The position numbers and the translations under genes were made by a program. A stretch of 64,000 bases of DNA from CAVYOD01 sp963770045. GTDB taxonomy: Bacteria; Acidobacteriota; Aminicenantia; Aminicenantales; CAVYOD01. Where the stretch lies: the NCBI GenBank assembly GCA_963770045.1, contig CAVYOD010000007.1, forward strand, positions 1 to 64,000, given 5' to 3'. This document shows, piece by piece, positions 49,256-59,041 of the stretch. Within the stretch, counting starts at the first letter, position 1. Each line of letters starts with the position of its first letter. The notes beneath the pieces were generated by a model. That model was given only the letters and a program-made list of their open reading frames with translations, made no database searches and was not told the DNA's origin.

Positions 49256-51901
49256 TTAATAAAAAAGGGCGTTGAAGAGAAGCTTGAAGGTGCCGTAGGA
49301 CTGGGCCCTGTTCTGGACGCCAAACCCTAAAAGAACGACACGTCCCTTGTCCAAAGGGAATGCGGCGGCTGCGATCCTATTGCGCAGGTGCTTCTCTCCT
49401 TTGATATACCCGCTGATGAGAAGGCTCTCATCCGGATAATAAGCGACGACCTCTCCCCCTTTCCCGGACTGGTCGGCCGGGAGAAGCTGGAAAGCGGGGC
49501 TGTAATAAAATACGCCCGCGCCTTGCTCCGGAAGGCCGTAAGCTACGGGATGGCGCGGATTAAAATTCATCCGCAGGATCGAGCCGGGGCAATCAAATTC
49601 CGGAGATTTCGCTTTTTTGCCCAAATCATCAAAATCCATTCCCGCGCCCTGGATATTGCTCAGGGCATCAGTCGCGGGAACTCCGATTTTCTCGATTGCA
49701 AAATCGCAACTCGAGTTCAGGGTGATGAGAGTCCCACCATCCTTAATGAACCTGGCGATGTTGTCCACCCCCGCCTCGCCGATACCGCCCACATAATCCG
49801 GCGGCAGCGTCCCGGGATTGTTTCCGGCCACTATTTCCTCGGTCGACATCGAAGGAATCACGAGCGTGCTGAATCTCTGGCCGAGCGATCCGGCTTTGAT
49901 TTCGGCGTCATGGAGGCTAACAAATGGAAATTCGTATTGCTCCAGGACCCAGCGCGTCCATCCCTCATCCGAATCGGCGGTCCACGACTTGTATATGGCG
50001 ATCCTCGGGAGCTTGAGCTTGGGTCTTTTCGCGAGGTCAACTCGCCCCGCGTGCTCGATCTCAAGGGAAAGCTCCCGGGCCAGGTTTTCCATCAGACCCT
50101 GAGGAACGGTCTGCGATTCTACGATGAAGGTTCCGGGAGGATACGTTTTCCCGTTTGTCGAAAAGGCTTCCTTCGCCCGTGAAACACTTCCTCCTTTTTT
50201 TAAAATCCTGTTAACAGCGATAAAGCTGTTGTTTGCCTTTGCCGAAATCAGGTAGGCGGCGCCGCTCCCCGGGCCCACGAGCCTCCCCGGGAGGTCAGCT
50301 TTTTCAATCTGAGAGAGGCGGGCCTCAAGCGGTGAGTTGGCCTTGACCGCCTTAACACCCATTTGATAGGGAAGCGACCAGCCGGCCAGGTCATAAGGAG
50401 GCATGTACGCGTCCGGGAATTTTTGCGGCCTGACGATCCCCTGCCAGAGGGTGGGATATTTCGACAGGTCCGGATAGTCCTGCTCTTCAAAGACCGCCTT
50501 GATGAAAAGGGCAAATGGCTGGCTCATGGGGATGACCCAGGTTCCAGCCGGATAAGACACGCCATCGGAAACAAAAGCACTTTCCGCCTCAAAGACCTTG
50601 ATGCCCAGGAGAAGCATCCGGTTGACAAGCAGGGCCGCCGTCGGGAGGTCCCACTGTTCGCGAGGAATGATCCAGGCGTAAGGCGGCTCTTTGCTGAACC
50701 GGGCCATGACATCTTTCCCCATTTGGTATTTTCCGTAGAGGAACCTTTCCCTGTAGAGCGCCGCCGTCCTGAGGACTGATTTCGAAGCGGTTAGGCAATA
50801 TTCCACGGCGTCCCTCAGCCGCCACCAGCCCCCCTTCCACGGGCTCGGATAGAACGCGGAAGGCGTGAGGTCCCGGTATTCCTCGGGAAAATCTCGCAGC
50901 GTGTAGAAACGGGGCGTGGCGTAGGCGTAAAGCGCCGTCTCGGTCATGATGGAAATGATATGAAAATAATCACCGAATGAATCTTCATAGCCGGGGTAGA
51001 TGAAGTCAAACAGGAACCTGGAGATCGCCCCGTCTTTGCCTTCCCGGTCCAGGTCATAACCCATCGCGCTTCCGATCAGGTTTTTCCCGCGGATAAACAG
51101 CGGATGAAGGTTAGGGTTTGTCGGCTCCGCGGCCGGCGGGATCCAGATCCGGGCCGGAAAAGGGGCCGATTGATGATGGTCATAAAGCACGACGGGATAC
51201 CACACTCGATTGAGGAGCCGGGTGATGTTCTGTGTCTCGGCCAGGTTGTTCATGTAGGAATCGCGGTTATTGTCATGCCCGGCGTAGAGGTTATAGACCC
51301 AGGGCATATAGCTCGTCTCGTAAGGTGTCCCGACATTCCGATGATACCAGTCGGCGACGAGCTGCATCCCGTCCGGGTTGGCGAAGACCAGGATCAAGAT
51401 GGTGTTGTCCAGGATAAACCGGGTGTCCGGGTCCTCCGCAGAGACGAGGTCGTAGGCGAGCTCAAGGGCGTGTTGGGTCGGAGCGCACTCCGTGGCATGA
51501 ATCCCCACATCGATCCAGACGACCGCCTTCCCTTCGGCCGAAATTCGCCGGGCTTCCTCTTCGGATAATCCTTCAACCAGGGCGAGCTTTTGGGAGATCT
51601 CCCGGTACCGGTCCAGGTTTTTCATGTTGTTCTCGGACGTGATGACCGCGTAGACCATAGGCTTTCCCATCCCCGTTCTACCCATCTCCCGGAGCTTGAA
51701 CTTCGGTGATTCCTGTTCCAGCAATTTGAAATACCCGAGCGCCTGCTCATAGGTCGCTAGATGATAGTCGGCGCCAACCTTAAAGCCGAGGAACTTTTCG
51801 GGCGGCGTAACTTCTGCCTGGGCGTTGGTCATCAAAAGGAAGAGACCGACAAAGATGGCGCTCAGAACAGGCTTTATGATTCGGACGCTTTTCCCGAACA
51901 T
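49256..51901 (-). CDS. M14-family zinc carboxypeptidase, secreted
   Basis: Start at 51901 follows AAAGGAG; leader VRIIKPVLSAIFVGLFLLMTNAQA. The catalytic domain (residues about 40-330) has the zinc motif in VGIHATECAP (HxxE), later NRDSYMNN and LYDHHQSAPFP with the second His. The remaining ~550 residues form a C-terminal region unusual for simple carboxypeptidases: strand-rich, with IPSMSTEEIVAGNNPGTLPP and ITLNSSCDFAIEK, reminiscent of a class I glutamine-amidotransferase-like domain found in this subfamily. It removes C-terminal residues from peptides. Intact; about 881 aa. The stop is beside element copy D. Confidence 0.9.
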   Translation of the reverse strand: MFGKSVRIIKPVLSAIFVGLFLLMTNAQAEVTPPEKFLGFKVGADYHLATYEQALGYFKLLEQESPKFKLREMGRTGMGKPMVYAVITSENNMKNLDRYREISQKLALVEGLSEEEARRISAEGKAVVWIDVGIHATECAPTQHALELAYDLVSAEDPDTRFILDNTILILVFANPDGMQLVADWYHRNVGTPYETSYMPWVYNLYAGHDNNRDSYMNNLAETQNITRLLNRVWYPVVLYDHHQSAPFPARIWIPPAAEPTNPNLHPLFIRGKNLIGSAMGYDLDREGKDGAISRFLFDFIYPGYEDSFGDYFHIISIMTETALYAYATPRFYTLRDFPEEYRDLTPSAFYPSPWKGGWWRLRDAVEYCLTASKSVLRTAALYRERFLYGKYQMGKDVMARFSKEPPYAWIIPREQWDLPTAALLVNRMLLLGIKVFEAESAFVSDGVSYPAGTWVIPMSQPFALFIKAVFEEQDYPDLSKYPTLWQGIVRPQKFPDAYMPPYDLAGWSLPYQMGVKAVKANSPLEARLSQIEKADLPGRLVGPGSGAAYLISAKANNSFIAVNRILKKGGSVSRAKEAFSTNGKTYPPGTFIVESQTVPQGLMENLARELSLEIEHAGRVDLAKRPKLKLPRIAIYKSWTADSDEGWTRWVLEQYEFPFVSLHDAEIKAGSLGQRFSTLVIPSMSTEEIVAGNNPGTLPPDYVGGIGEAGVDNIARFIKDGGTLITLNSSCDFAIEKIGVPATDALSNIQGAGMDFDDLGKKAKSPEFDCPGSILRMNFNPRHPVAYGLPEQGAGVFYYSPAFQLLPADQSGKGGEVVAYYPDESLLISGYIKGEKHLRNRIAAAAFPLDKGRVVLLGFGVQNRAQSYGTFKLLFNALFY

Positions 51902-52111
51902 CGAATCGCTCCTTTTCTGACTCATTGGATATCCATAGCATATACCACACAGAGGCATAAGTTCCAAGGCTTCAGGACGCCGACGGCCATTTCTTGACAT
52001 CAACCATGGCCGGGAATATATTTCTCAGCGGGTTGATTGATTCGATTCCCTGTCTTATGGAAGGGAAAGCGGCGTAGCGCAATCATCCCACGAAGGAGAA
52101 ATCTCTTGGAA

Positions 52112-52978
52112 ATGAACGCTCCAAAACCTCAGAAATCCTCCAACAAATGGCTCATAGGGATCGGCATCGGCTGCGGCGGTGTGGTGGTCATCATCATCAT
52201 CCTGATCATTGCCGGCGTCTTTTTCATGAAAAACTTAACTCAGGGTTTTAGGGACTCGGAGGAAATGCAGAAATCCCTGACGGCCAAGTTCGGAAGGATC
52301 GAGGACTATTGTCCTAATCCGGATGGAACTATCAGTCCGGAGCGGCTCCGGATTTTTTTGTCCGTGAGGGAGGCCTCGGCACCTGTTCGCAGGAAGCTGG
52401 AGGCGTCGTTCGAAGTCCTGTCCAGGGCGAAAAAAGGAGGGGAGGTTGAGGTCAAATCGTCGCCCAACGTATTCTCTATGATCAAGCTCGGGGTGGGTGT
52501 GGTCCCCCAAATAGCTGAGTTTTCAAAAGTGCGCAATCAGGCTCTCCTGCATTCCGGGATGGGGACAGGAGAATATTATTATATCTATGTGACGGCGTAT
52601 TTTTCGTGGCTCAAGAAGCCGGTGGATGACGGTCCTGGATTCCGGTTGATCGGACCGCGGGAAAACCGGATGGATTTCAATAACCAAGAGGCCCTGGAAT
52701 ATCAGCGGGACCTTGCCCAGCGGCGGGTGCATCGGATCATCCTGCCCATGCTTCAATGCCAATTCGCGAAATTGGCGCCGGCGGCAGGGGGCGGCAAGGC
52801 CGCGGATAAGTGGCGAGAGGCGCTGGCCGCCGAGATAAAAGCCATGGAGGCGGACCGGTATCGCCGCCCCTGGGAGAGTGGACTTCCGGAAGTCCTCGAG
52901 GCGGCTCTGAAGCCTTTCCGGGAGCAGCTCGAGGCGAGCTACAGCCGTTTGACCAATCCCTTGGAAATCGCCTTCTGA
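52112..52978 (+). CDS. Membrane-anchored protein with a periplasmic helical domain
   Basis: AAGGAG precedes TTG at 52106 and ATG at 52112; I use the ATG. The start MNAPKPQKSSNKWLIGIGIG is followed by one strong transmembrane helix (GGVVVIIIILIIAGVFFM) and about 250 residues of helical and loop sequence, with charged helices and a proline-rich end. I do not recognise the family. It faces outward if the basic start is inside. Seventy bases downstream begins the transglutaminase-like gene, perhaps the same transcript. Confidence 0.65.
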   Translation: MNAPKPQKSSNKWLIGIGIGCGGVVVIIIILIIAGVFFMKNLTQGFRDSEEMQKSLTAKFGRIEDYCPNPDGTISPERLRIFLSVREASAPVRRKLEASFEVLSRAKKGGEVEVKSSPNVFSMIKLGVGVVPQIAEFSKVRNQALLHSGMGTGEYYYIYVTAYFSWLKKPVDDGPGFRLIGPRENRMDFNNQEALEYQRDLAQRRVHRIILPMLQCQFAKLAPAAGGGKAADKWREALAAEIKAMEADRYRRPWESGLPEVLEAALKPFREQLEASYSRLTNPLEIAF

Positions 52979-53048
52979 AGAAGAGCCAAAGGACCGACCC
53001 GGACAAATTATTTGTCTTTTGGCCCGAATTTCGGAATAATAACGCCTG

Positions 53049-53697
53049 ATGAAAAACGCAGCTTGCCGGGAACTCACCTCATGGACCGAAAAAGAAAAAA
53101 AATTCTTCAAGAGATTGGACTCCCCCATCAAAATTCAAGATTACCTCAATCAGATTCCCTACAACCCGCACTATGGAAGTCGCTCGCCGCGTTGCGTCAT
53201 CCGTGAGGGAAAAGCCCACTGTTTTGAAGGTGCGATTTTTGCCGCCGCGGCCCTGCGGATGATCGGCCACAAGCCCCTCCTCCTGGACCTCGAAGCCTCG
53301 GCCAATGATGACGACCACGTTCTCGCCGTCTTCAAAGAGAGAGGCTGCTGGGGCGCGATTGGCAAATCCAACTTCACTGTGCTCCGCTTCCGCGAGCCCG
53401 TCTACCGGACGCCGAGAGAGCTGACCATGTCCTATTTCGACGTCTTTTTCAATTCGATCTGCGAAAAAACCATGCGCCGCTACTCGCATCCTCTGAATCT
53501 ATGCCAGTTCGACCACCTCAACTGGATGACGACGGAAGAAGACTTGGGTTATATCGGAGACAGGTTGAACGCGATCAAGCACTATGTGGTTTTGACCCCG
53601 GACGATGATCCGGCGCCTGACGCTGGCCGACCCGGACCTGGTCAAAGCCGGCCTTCTGGGAGCGAACAAGGCCGGTCTCTTCAAACCCAAAAAATAA
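53049..53697 (+). CDS. Transglutaminase-like protein, copy 1 (frameshift near the end)
   Basis: The fold is suggested by CFEGAIFAAAALRMIGHKPLLLDLE (catalytic Cys at the start of a helix), DDDHVLAVF (His) and KSNFTVLRFREPVY, the Cys-His pattern of the transglutaminase/papain-like superfamily. It also has SYFDVFFNSI. The first 24 residues (MKNAACRELTSWTEKEKKFF) exist only in this copy. After LTP the frame moves one base and the tail (QSRPSGSEQGRSL) is out of register; copy 2 keeps TMIRRLTLADPDL. Function in the cell is unknown; a peptidoglycan or protein-processing enzyme is possible. Confidence 0.7.
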
Positions 53698-53745
53698 AAA
53701 ATAAGAATAGGGCGGACACCTAACACAATTCAAGATAGCCGAATC

Positions 53746-54775
53746 TCACGTCCCCGCGCCCGCACCCAGGGAAACGGCAAGCAAAAACCAAGCGGCGTGG
53801 GGCAGCCATTGTTCTCCCCACCGCCAGTCATCATCTTTTCCGGTCTCGGCGAAGTGCAGGTTGAAATCAATATCCTCTTCATCTTTATAGCCCGCCGTGA
53901 TTCCGTTGCAGATCCCGCCCGGAGCATTGGTGTATTCATAGGAATCGAAAAACATGTAGGCCGGATTGTTCCTTCCCTTTCCCTGCAGCATACAGCTGTC
54001 GATAAGGATTCAACCCCAGGATCCAGTTCAACTGGTCGCCGGCAAAGGCCTGAAGCTTCTCCCCAAAATTCTCGTCCGACGCGAATAATCTAGAAGCCAT
54101 TCTGGCCGCAGCGGCCATTGACCCGAGCCGGGCGTTTTCGCCCTGCCACCAGGGAGCCGTTTCCGTGTCATGGGGGAAGAAAAAGCTTGTCCGCCGGCCG
54201 CGGCTTTTGCCCTGGACGAGCTGCCGGCTGTAGCCGAACGGGTTCGGCACATCCCGGGTCACTTCGAGCTCAAAAGTCAGAGATTTTTTCACGGCCTCAA
54301 GGACTTCCTTGCGCCTGGTTTCATCGGCCACGCCCGCATATTCGAGCAGGCTCACTACGGGCAGACCGGCATCCACCGGGTGAAAGAACGGACGGTCGCC
54401 ATCGTCGGCCCGCCAATAATTCCGCGGGGGCACCAACCTGCCGATCAAGCTCTTGGCCCGTCTATCTGCCGCGGCCTTGTAGATCGAATTGTTGGTCGCC
54501 CGGAATAACTCCGTGGCCGCCATGAAGAGCGCAGTCATCGTCGACGATATTCTCCTTGCCATCATTGGCGAAGCTGAGGTTGTTTTTCTCGAGATAGGCA
54601 AACGCGTCTTCCGCGGCTTTGAGGTAATCGGCCGTGGCGAATTCGCCCGAAACTTTATAGGTCGAAGCCATGGCGAGCGCAGCAATGCAGAGGCCTGCCC
54701 CCTCTCGATAGCCGGCTTCGTAGCCCGCCTCGCCCTTGATCTTCTCTTTTCCATATTCCCGAAATTTTTCCTAAA
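53746..54775 (-). pseudogene. GH9 glycoside hydrolase, truncated duplicate
   Basis: The duplicated C-terminal part of the downstream GH9 gene: GKGRNNPAYMFFDSYEYTNA, then HFAETGKDDDWRWGEQWL at the end, and NYWRADDGDRPFFHPVDAGL earlier. It ends where copy 1 of the duplication ends (about 54,775), so it has no N-terminus, no signal peptide and no start. Several frame changes relative to copy 2 (for example, an extra C in aaccccagg). It is not expected to be functional. Confidence 0.82.
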
Positions 54776-54781
54776 AAGAAA

Positions 54782-55363
54782 TTGGACTCCCCCATCAAAA
54801 TTCAAGATTACCTCAATCAGATCCCTTACAACCCGCAATATGGAAATCGCTCGCCGCGTTGCGTCATCCGTGAGGGAAAAGCCCACTGTTTTGAAGGTGC
54901 GATTTTTGCCGCCGCGGCCCTGCGGATGATCGGCCATAAGCCCCTCCTCCTCGACCTCGAAGCCTCGGCGAATGATGACGACCACGTTCTCGCCGTCTTC
55001 AAAGAGAGAGGCTGCTGGGGCTCGATTGGCAAATCCAACTTCACTGTGCTCCGCTTCCGCGAGCCCGTCTACAGAACGCCGAGAGAGCTGACCATGTCCT
55101 ATTTCGACGTCTTTTTCAATTCGATCTGCGAAAAAACCATGCGCCGCTATTCGCATCCACTGAATCTAAGCCAGTTCGACCACCTCAACTGGATGACGAC
55201 GGAAGAAGACTTAGCTTATATCGGGGACAGGTTGAACGCGATCAAGCACTATGTGGTCCTGACCCCGACGATGATCCGGCGCTTGACACTGGCCGACCCC
55301 GACCTGGTCAAGGCCGGCCTTCTGGGAGCGAACAAGGCCGGTCTCTACAAACCCAAAAAATAA
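54782..55363 (+). CDS. Transglutaminase-like protein, copy 2 (N-terminus lost)
   Basis: Starts at MDSPIKIQDYLNQIPYNPQY, which is internal in copy 1 (residue 24), so the first 23 residues are replaced by DNA from the duplication junction. The Met has no ribosome site. The rest is nearly identical to copy 1 and, unlike it, reads intact to the end (LTPTMIRRLTLADPDLVKAG). The Cys and His motifs are present. Expression is uncertain because the promoter region is absent. Confidence 0.7.
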   Translation: MDSPIKIQDYLNQIPYNPQYGNRSPRCVIREGKAHCFEGAIFAAAALRMIGHKPLLLDLEASANDDDHVLAVFKERGCWGSIGKSNFTVLRFREPVYRTPRELTMSYFDVFFNSICEKTMRRYSHPLNLSQFDHLNWMTTEEDLAYIGDRLNAIKHYVVLTPTMIRRLTLADPDLVKAGLLGANKAGLYKPKK

Positions 55364-55407
55364 ATAAGAATAGGGGGACACCTAACTCAATTCAAGATAG
55401 TCAAATC

Positions 55408-57256
55408 TCAAGTCCCCGAGCCCGCACCCAGGGAAACGGCAAGTAAAAACCAGGCGGCGTGGGGCAGCCATTGCTCTCCCCATCGCCAGTCATCATCTTT
55501 TCCGGTCTCGGCGAAGTGCAGGTTGAAATCAATATCCTCTTCATCTTTATAGCCCGCCGTGATTCCGTTGCAGATCCCGCCCGGGGCATTGGTGTATTCA
55601 TAGGAATCGAAAAACATATAGGCCGGATTGTTCCTTCCCTTTCCCTGCAGCATGCAGCTGTCATAGGGATTCAACCCAGGATCCAGTTCAACTGGTCGCC
55701 GGCAAAGGCCTGAAGCTTCTCGCCCAAGATTCTCGTCCGACGCGAAAAATCTGGAAGCCATTCTGGCCGCAGCGGCCATCGACCCGAGCCGGGCATTTTC
55801 GCCCTGCCACCAGGGAGCCGTTTCCGTGTCATGGGGGAAGAAAAAGCTTGTCCGCCGGCCGCGGCTTTTGCCCTGGACGAGCTGCCGGCTGTAGCCGAAC
55901 GGGTTCGGCACATCCCGGGTCGCTTCGAGCTCAAAAGTCAGAGATTTTTTCACGGCCTCAAGGACTTCCTTGCGCCATGGTTTCATCGGCCATGCCCGCA
56001 TATTCGAGCAGGCTCACCACGGGCAGACCGGCATCCACCGGGTGAAAGAACGGACGGTCGCCATCGTCGGCCCGCCAATAATTCCGCGGGGGCACCAACC
56101 TGCCGATCAGGCTCTTGGCCCGTCTATCAGCCGCGACCTTGTAGATCGAATTATTGGTCGCCCGGAATAACTCCGTGGCCGCCAAGAGAGCGCAGTAATC
56201 GTCGACGATGTTCTCCTTGCCATCATTGGCGAAGCTGAGGTTGTTTTTCTCGAGATAAGCAAACGCGGCTTCCGCGGCTTTGAGGTAATCGGCCGTGGCG
56301 AAATCGCCCGAAACTTTATAGGTCGAAGCCATGGCGAGCGCAGCAATGCAGAGGCCCGCGCCCTCTCGATAGCCGGCTTCATAGGCCGCCTCTCCCTTGA
56401 TTTTCTCTTTGCCATAGTCCCGAAATTTGTCCTTTGTCTCCTTTGTCAGGATGATGTGCTTTTCCGCTTTGGGCGTGATCAGACGGTCCTCCGGCTTTTT
56501 TTCGGGTCCCCGGCCTGAGACTGTTATATAAAATGAGCCCGAGGGATTCTTGATCCGCACCAGGTAATCGGCCCCGAACATGGCTTCATCCAGGAGCCGT
56601 CTCAAATATTGCCGGAAGTTCGGATCAGCGCGCCTCTCCAGCTCTCGATAAGATCGAAAAAGGCTCCAGGCCGTGAGCGGAATCTGCTGGGGATTGAAGA
56701 AGGTCGAAAAAGAAAGGTGGGATAGGTGTTTCCCGTAATCTCCGGTCGCATCGAACCATCCGCCGTGGACATCGACGACTCCATCTTTGCCCTCGAATCG
56801 CATCCGCCTATCGGCCTTGTCGAGCAACCCGGAGCACCGCTGGCCCTTGAAATAATAGACGACGTCCGAGAGAGCGTTCCTCTCCAGGACATTCTTTTGG
56901 ATCAAAAAAGGAGAAGAATGGACACTCCCCTGAGCCGAGGAACATTCAATGTAATAAACACCTTCCTGTTTGACTTCGCCAAAATCAGCCGTCCAGAACT
57001 GCCAGTCTTTCCATTTCTGGACCGGCCCCACGAACTTCGGCCGGCCGGAAAACACTTCCTTTCCTGTGCCCCGCTCCTTGACTTTAAAAACATCGAAGGC
57101 ATCGCCTTGATGGCCCAGGATGACGGCCCGTTTCCCGGCGGAGACATCGTATCCGATGTGGTTGATAAGAATTTTGGTTCCTTGGGCAAAGCAGACCGGT
57201 CCGATTAATAGTGCCGTGATAAAAGCGAAAAAAACCCGACTTGGTCTGAAGCTCAT
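55408..57256 (-). CDS. GH9-family glycoside hydrolase with an N-terminal Ig-like domain (frameshifts)
   Basis: Leader (RVFFAFITALLIGPVCFAQG) then an N-terminal cellulase Ig-like domain (KILINHIGYDVSAGKRAVIL to about residue 100), then the (alpha/alpha)6 GH9 catalytic domain: HGGWFDATGDYGKHLSHLSF (the D-x2-D-type catalytic aspartates), YRRYL-like helices and GLNPYDSCMLQ. The C-terminal catalytic acid region is in HFAETGKDDDWRWG. Frames change near 55,990 and near 55,700. It likely hydrolyses beta-glucans or related polysaccharide in the periplasm. The reading frame is otherwise good and it is the parent of the truncated copy. Confidence 0.82.
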
Positions 57257-57400
57257 TTTGTTTCTCCCGGAAAGTGGAATTTCAACAGTCCCATTCTACT
57301 TATATCGGTGAAAAAAAGGCAAGCCTGCCTCCTCCGCTCCGGGGCGAATGAACCCAAATTAGCTTGACGCGGCACCGGCGGTCACTATAAATTGCCAGAG

Positions 57401-59024
57401 ATGCGCCTTTTCAAGCTTCTTCTCCCCTTGGCCCTTATTTCACTCATCCTCTTCCTGGGCTTTTATAACCTGGCGGGTAACCTCATGAACGATGACGAGG
57501 GGCCATATCTTTACGCTTCCTGGCGGATCAGTCTGGGCGAAACTCCATACCGGGATTTTTTTGTCTCCCAGACACCTTTGAGTTTTTATGTCACGGCGGC
57601 CCTGTTCAGAGTGTTCGGACCTGATATCCTTTGGGCTCGCGCCGCCTGTTTTCTTTTGATTTTTGCAACCGGGATCTTGATCTACAGTACCGCTTATAAG
57701 CTTCTCAACTTCGACCGCAATCTCTCCCTGGGCATGGCGGCGGTATTTCTCCTGACGAAACAGATCTATTATCTGGGCCGAACGTTCATGCCTGACTGTT
57801 ACATGCTTTTTTTCTGCACCGCCGCTCTTTATTTTGCCCTCAAATCCGATCTTCCCGGCAACAACAAAGATTGGAAACCGACTGTGTTTCTGTTCGGCAT
57901 TTTCTCCGGCCTGGCCACGCTGTCCAAGGCCAGCGGGATTTTGTTGCCCGTCGGCTACCTCTTCTATCTCATTTATCTCCTCATCCGAAAAACCGAAAAG
58001 CCGCAGGACGCCGCCGGAAAAGCGTTTCTTTCGTCGGCCGGATTTGTCCTTTCCTTCGGGCTTATATACGTTCTCATGTTGGTCTTCGTCCCCGGCACGT
58101 ACCATTCGACCATCGGGTTTCCACATGGCTAAGGAGAAAACCGCCGCGGCCGCGCTCCTGACTCTTCCTTTTTTGAGGCTCGGCCAGTTCATCGGCAACC
58201 ACAATTACGGTCTCATCCCGTCGCTTTGATCGGGCTCATCTTCGGCGGCAAGTCAAGGAGAGGAAACGGGCCTTGCTGGTATCAGTCATGCTGGCTTTTT
58301 TGGGTTTGGCCTTTCTGCCCGGCGAATTCTATCTGCGCTATGTCGTCTTTGCCCTTGTCCCGTTGATATTTTTCTTCGGGGCGGGCATCAAGCTCCTGAT
58401 CTCCCACACAAAACTGAAGCGTTTGCGCTGCCGATCGCAGCTTTTCTGGTCTTGCTCAGCCTGGGGCCCACTTTCAACCTGAAAAGACTCGGGGCGCATG
58501 ACACCGGAACCAGGATACTTGCGGCTTATGTTAAAGCCCAGACGGCTCCCGACGATTACGTCTTTGGCGACGATCCGACCATCAACTTCTGTGCGGAGAG
58601 GCTTTGCCCACCGCGGCTCGTGGACGTTTCCGGGGCCATGACCAAGAGCGGCCAAATAACGGCGGCCGATGTCTTGAACGACTGTGAGCGCTACAGCGTA
58701 AAATTGGTTTTCGTCGAAAAGGGCCACTCCGCCCACCACCTGAAAAACCTGAAGGACTTCCCTGTCTTCGAGAGCTATCTCAAGGAGCGCTACGAATTCG
58801 TCAAGTCCATTCGGCGGGAGTTCCTGGAGGTGGACATTTATAAGAGTCGGCAATTGCCCGCGGAAGACGAAGACCCGGGGAAATTCCCGATGTTCGGAAT
58901 TCCCAGGGAGGAGGTTGTCTCCTTTTTCCGATCCAGAGGGGACGATGTCATCCGTATCGAGGAAGACGAACACAGCGGCCGGGAATGGGTCGGCTACCGC
59001 TACTTTGTGCGAAAGAACTTCTGA
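57401..59024 (+). pseudogene. GT39-like membrane glycosyltransferase with a foreign-looking C-terminal tail (frameshifted)
   Basis: First, a PMT/ArnT-like region: NDDEGPYLYASWRISLGETPYRDFFVSQ carries the paired acidic residues of the catalytic loop, then several transmembrane helices (FLFGIFSGLATLSKASG, ILLPVGYLFYLIYLLI). Frame changes near 58,110, 58,230 and 58,440 interrupt the helices. The last frame holds a soluble region (DDPTINFCAERLCPPRLVDV) and then FGIPREEVVSFFRSRGDDVI and YRYFVRK, which resemble the C-terminus of a SAM-dependent methyltransferase rather than a GT39. Either a gene fusion or a relic. ATG at 57401 chosen over TTG at 57392. Sugar transfer from a lipid-linked donor is inferred for the intact parent. 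Confidence 0.7.
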
Positions 59025-59041
59025 TTCAAAAAATGACGCGG

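Larger units (their letters stand above)
53114..56432. repeat. Tandem duplication of a 1.67-kb segment
   Basis: The segment from attggactcccccatc (53114) recurs at 54781, an offset of 1,667 bases; copy 1 runs to about 54,772 and copy 2 to about 56,432. Each copy holds the 3' part of the transglutaminase-like gene and the 3' part of the GH9 gene. Similarity is near-complete by eye, with scattered substitutions and indels in homopolymers. The junction reads cctaaaaagaaattgg. The result is one whole plus one partial copy of each gene. Confidence 0.85.
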
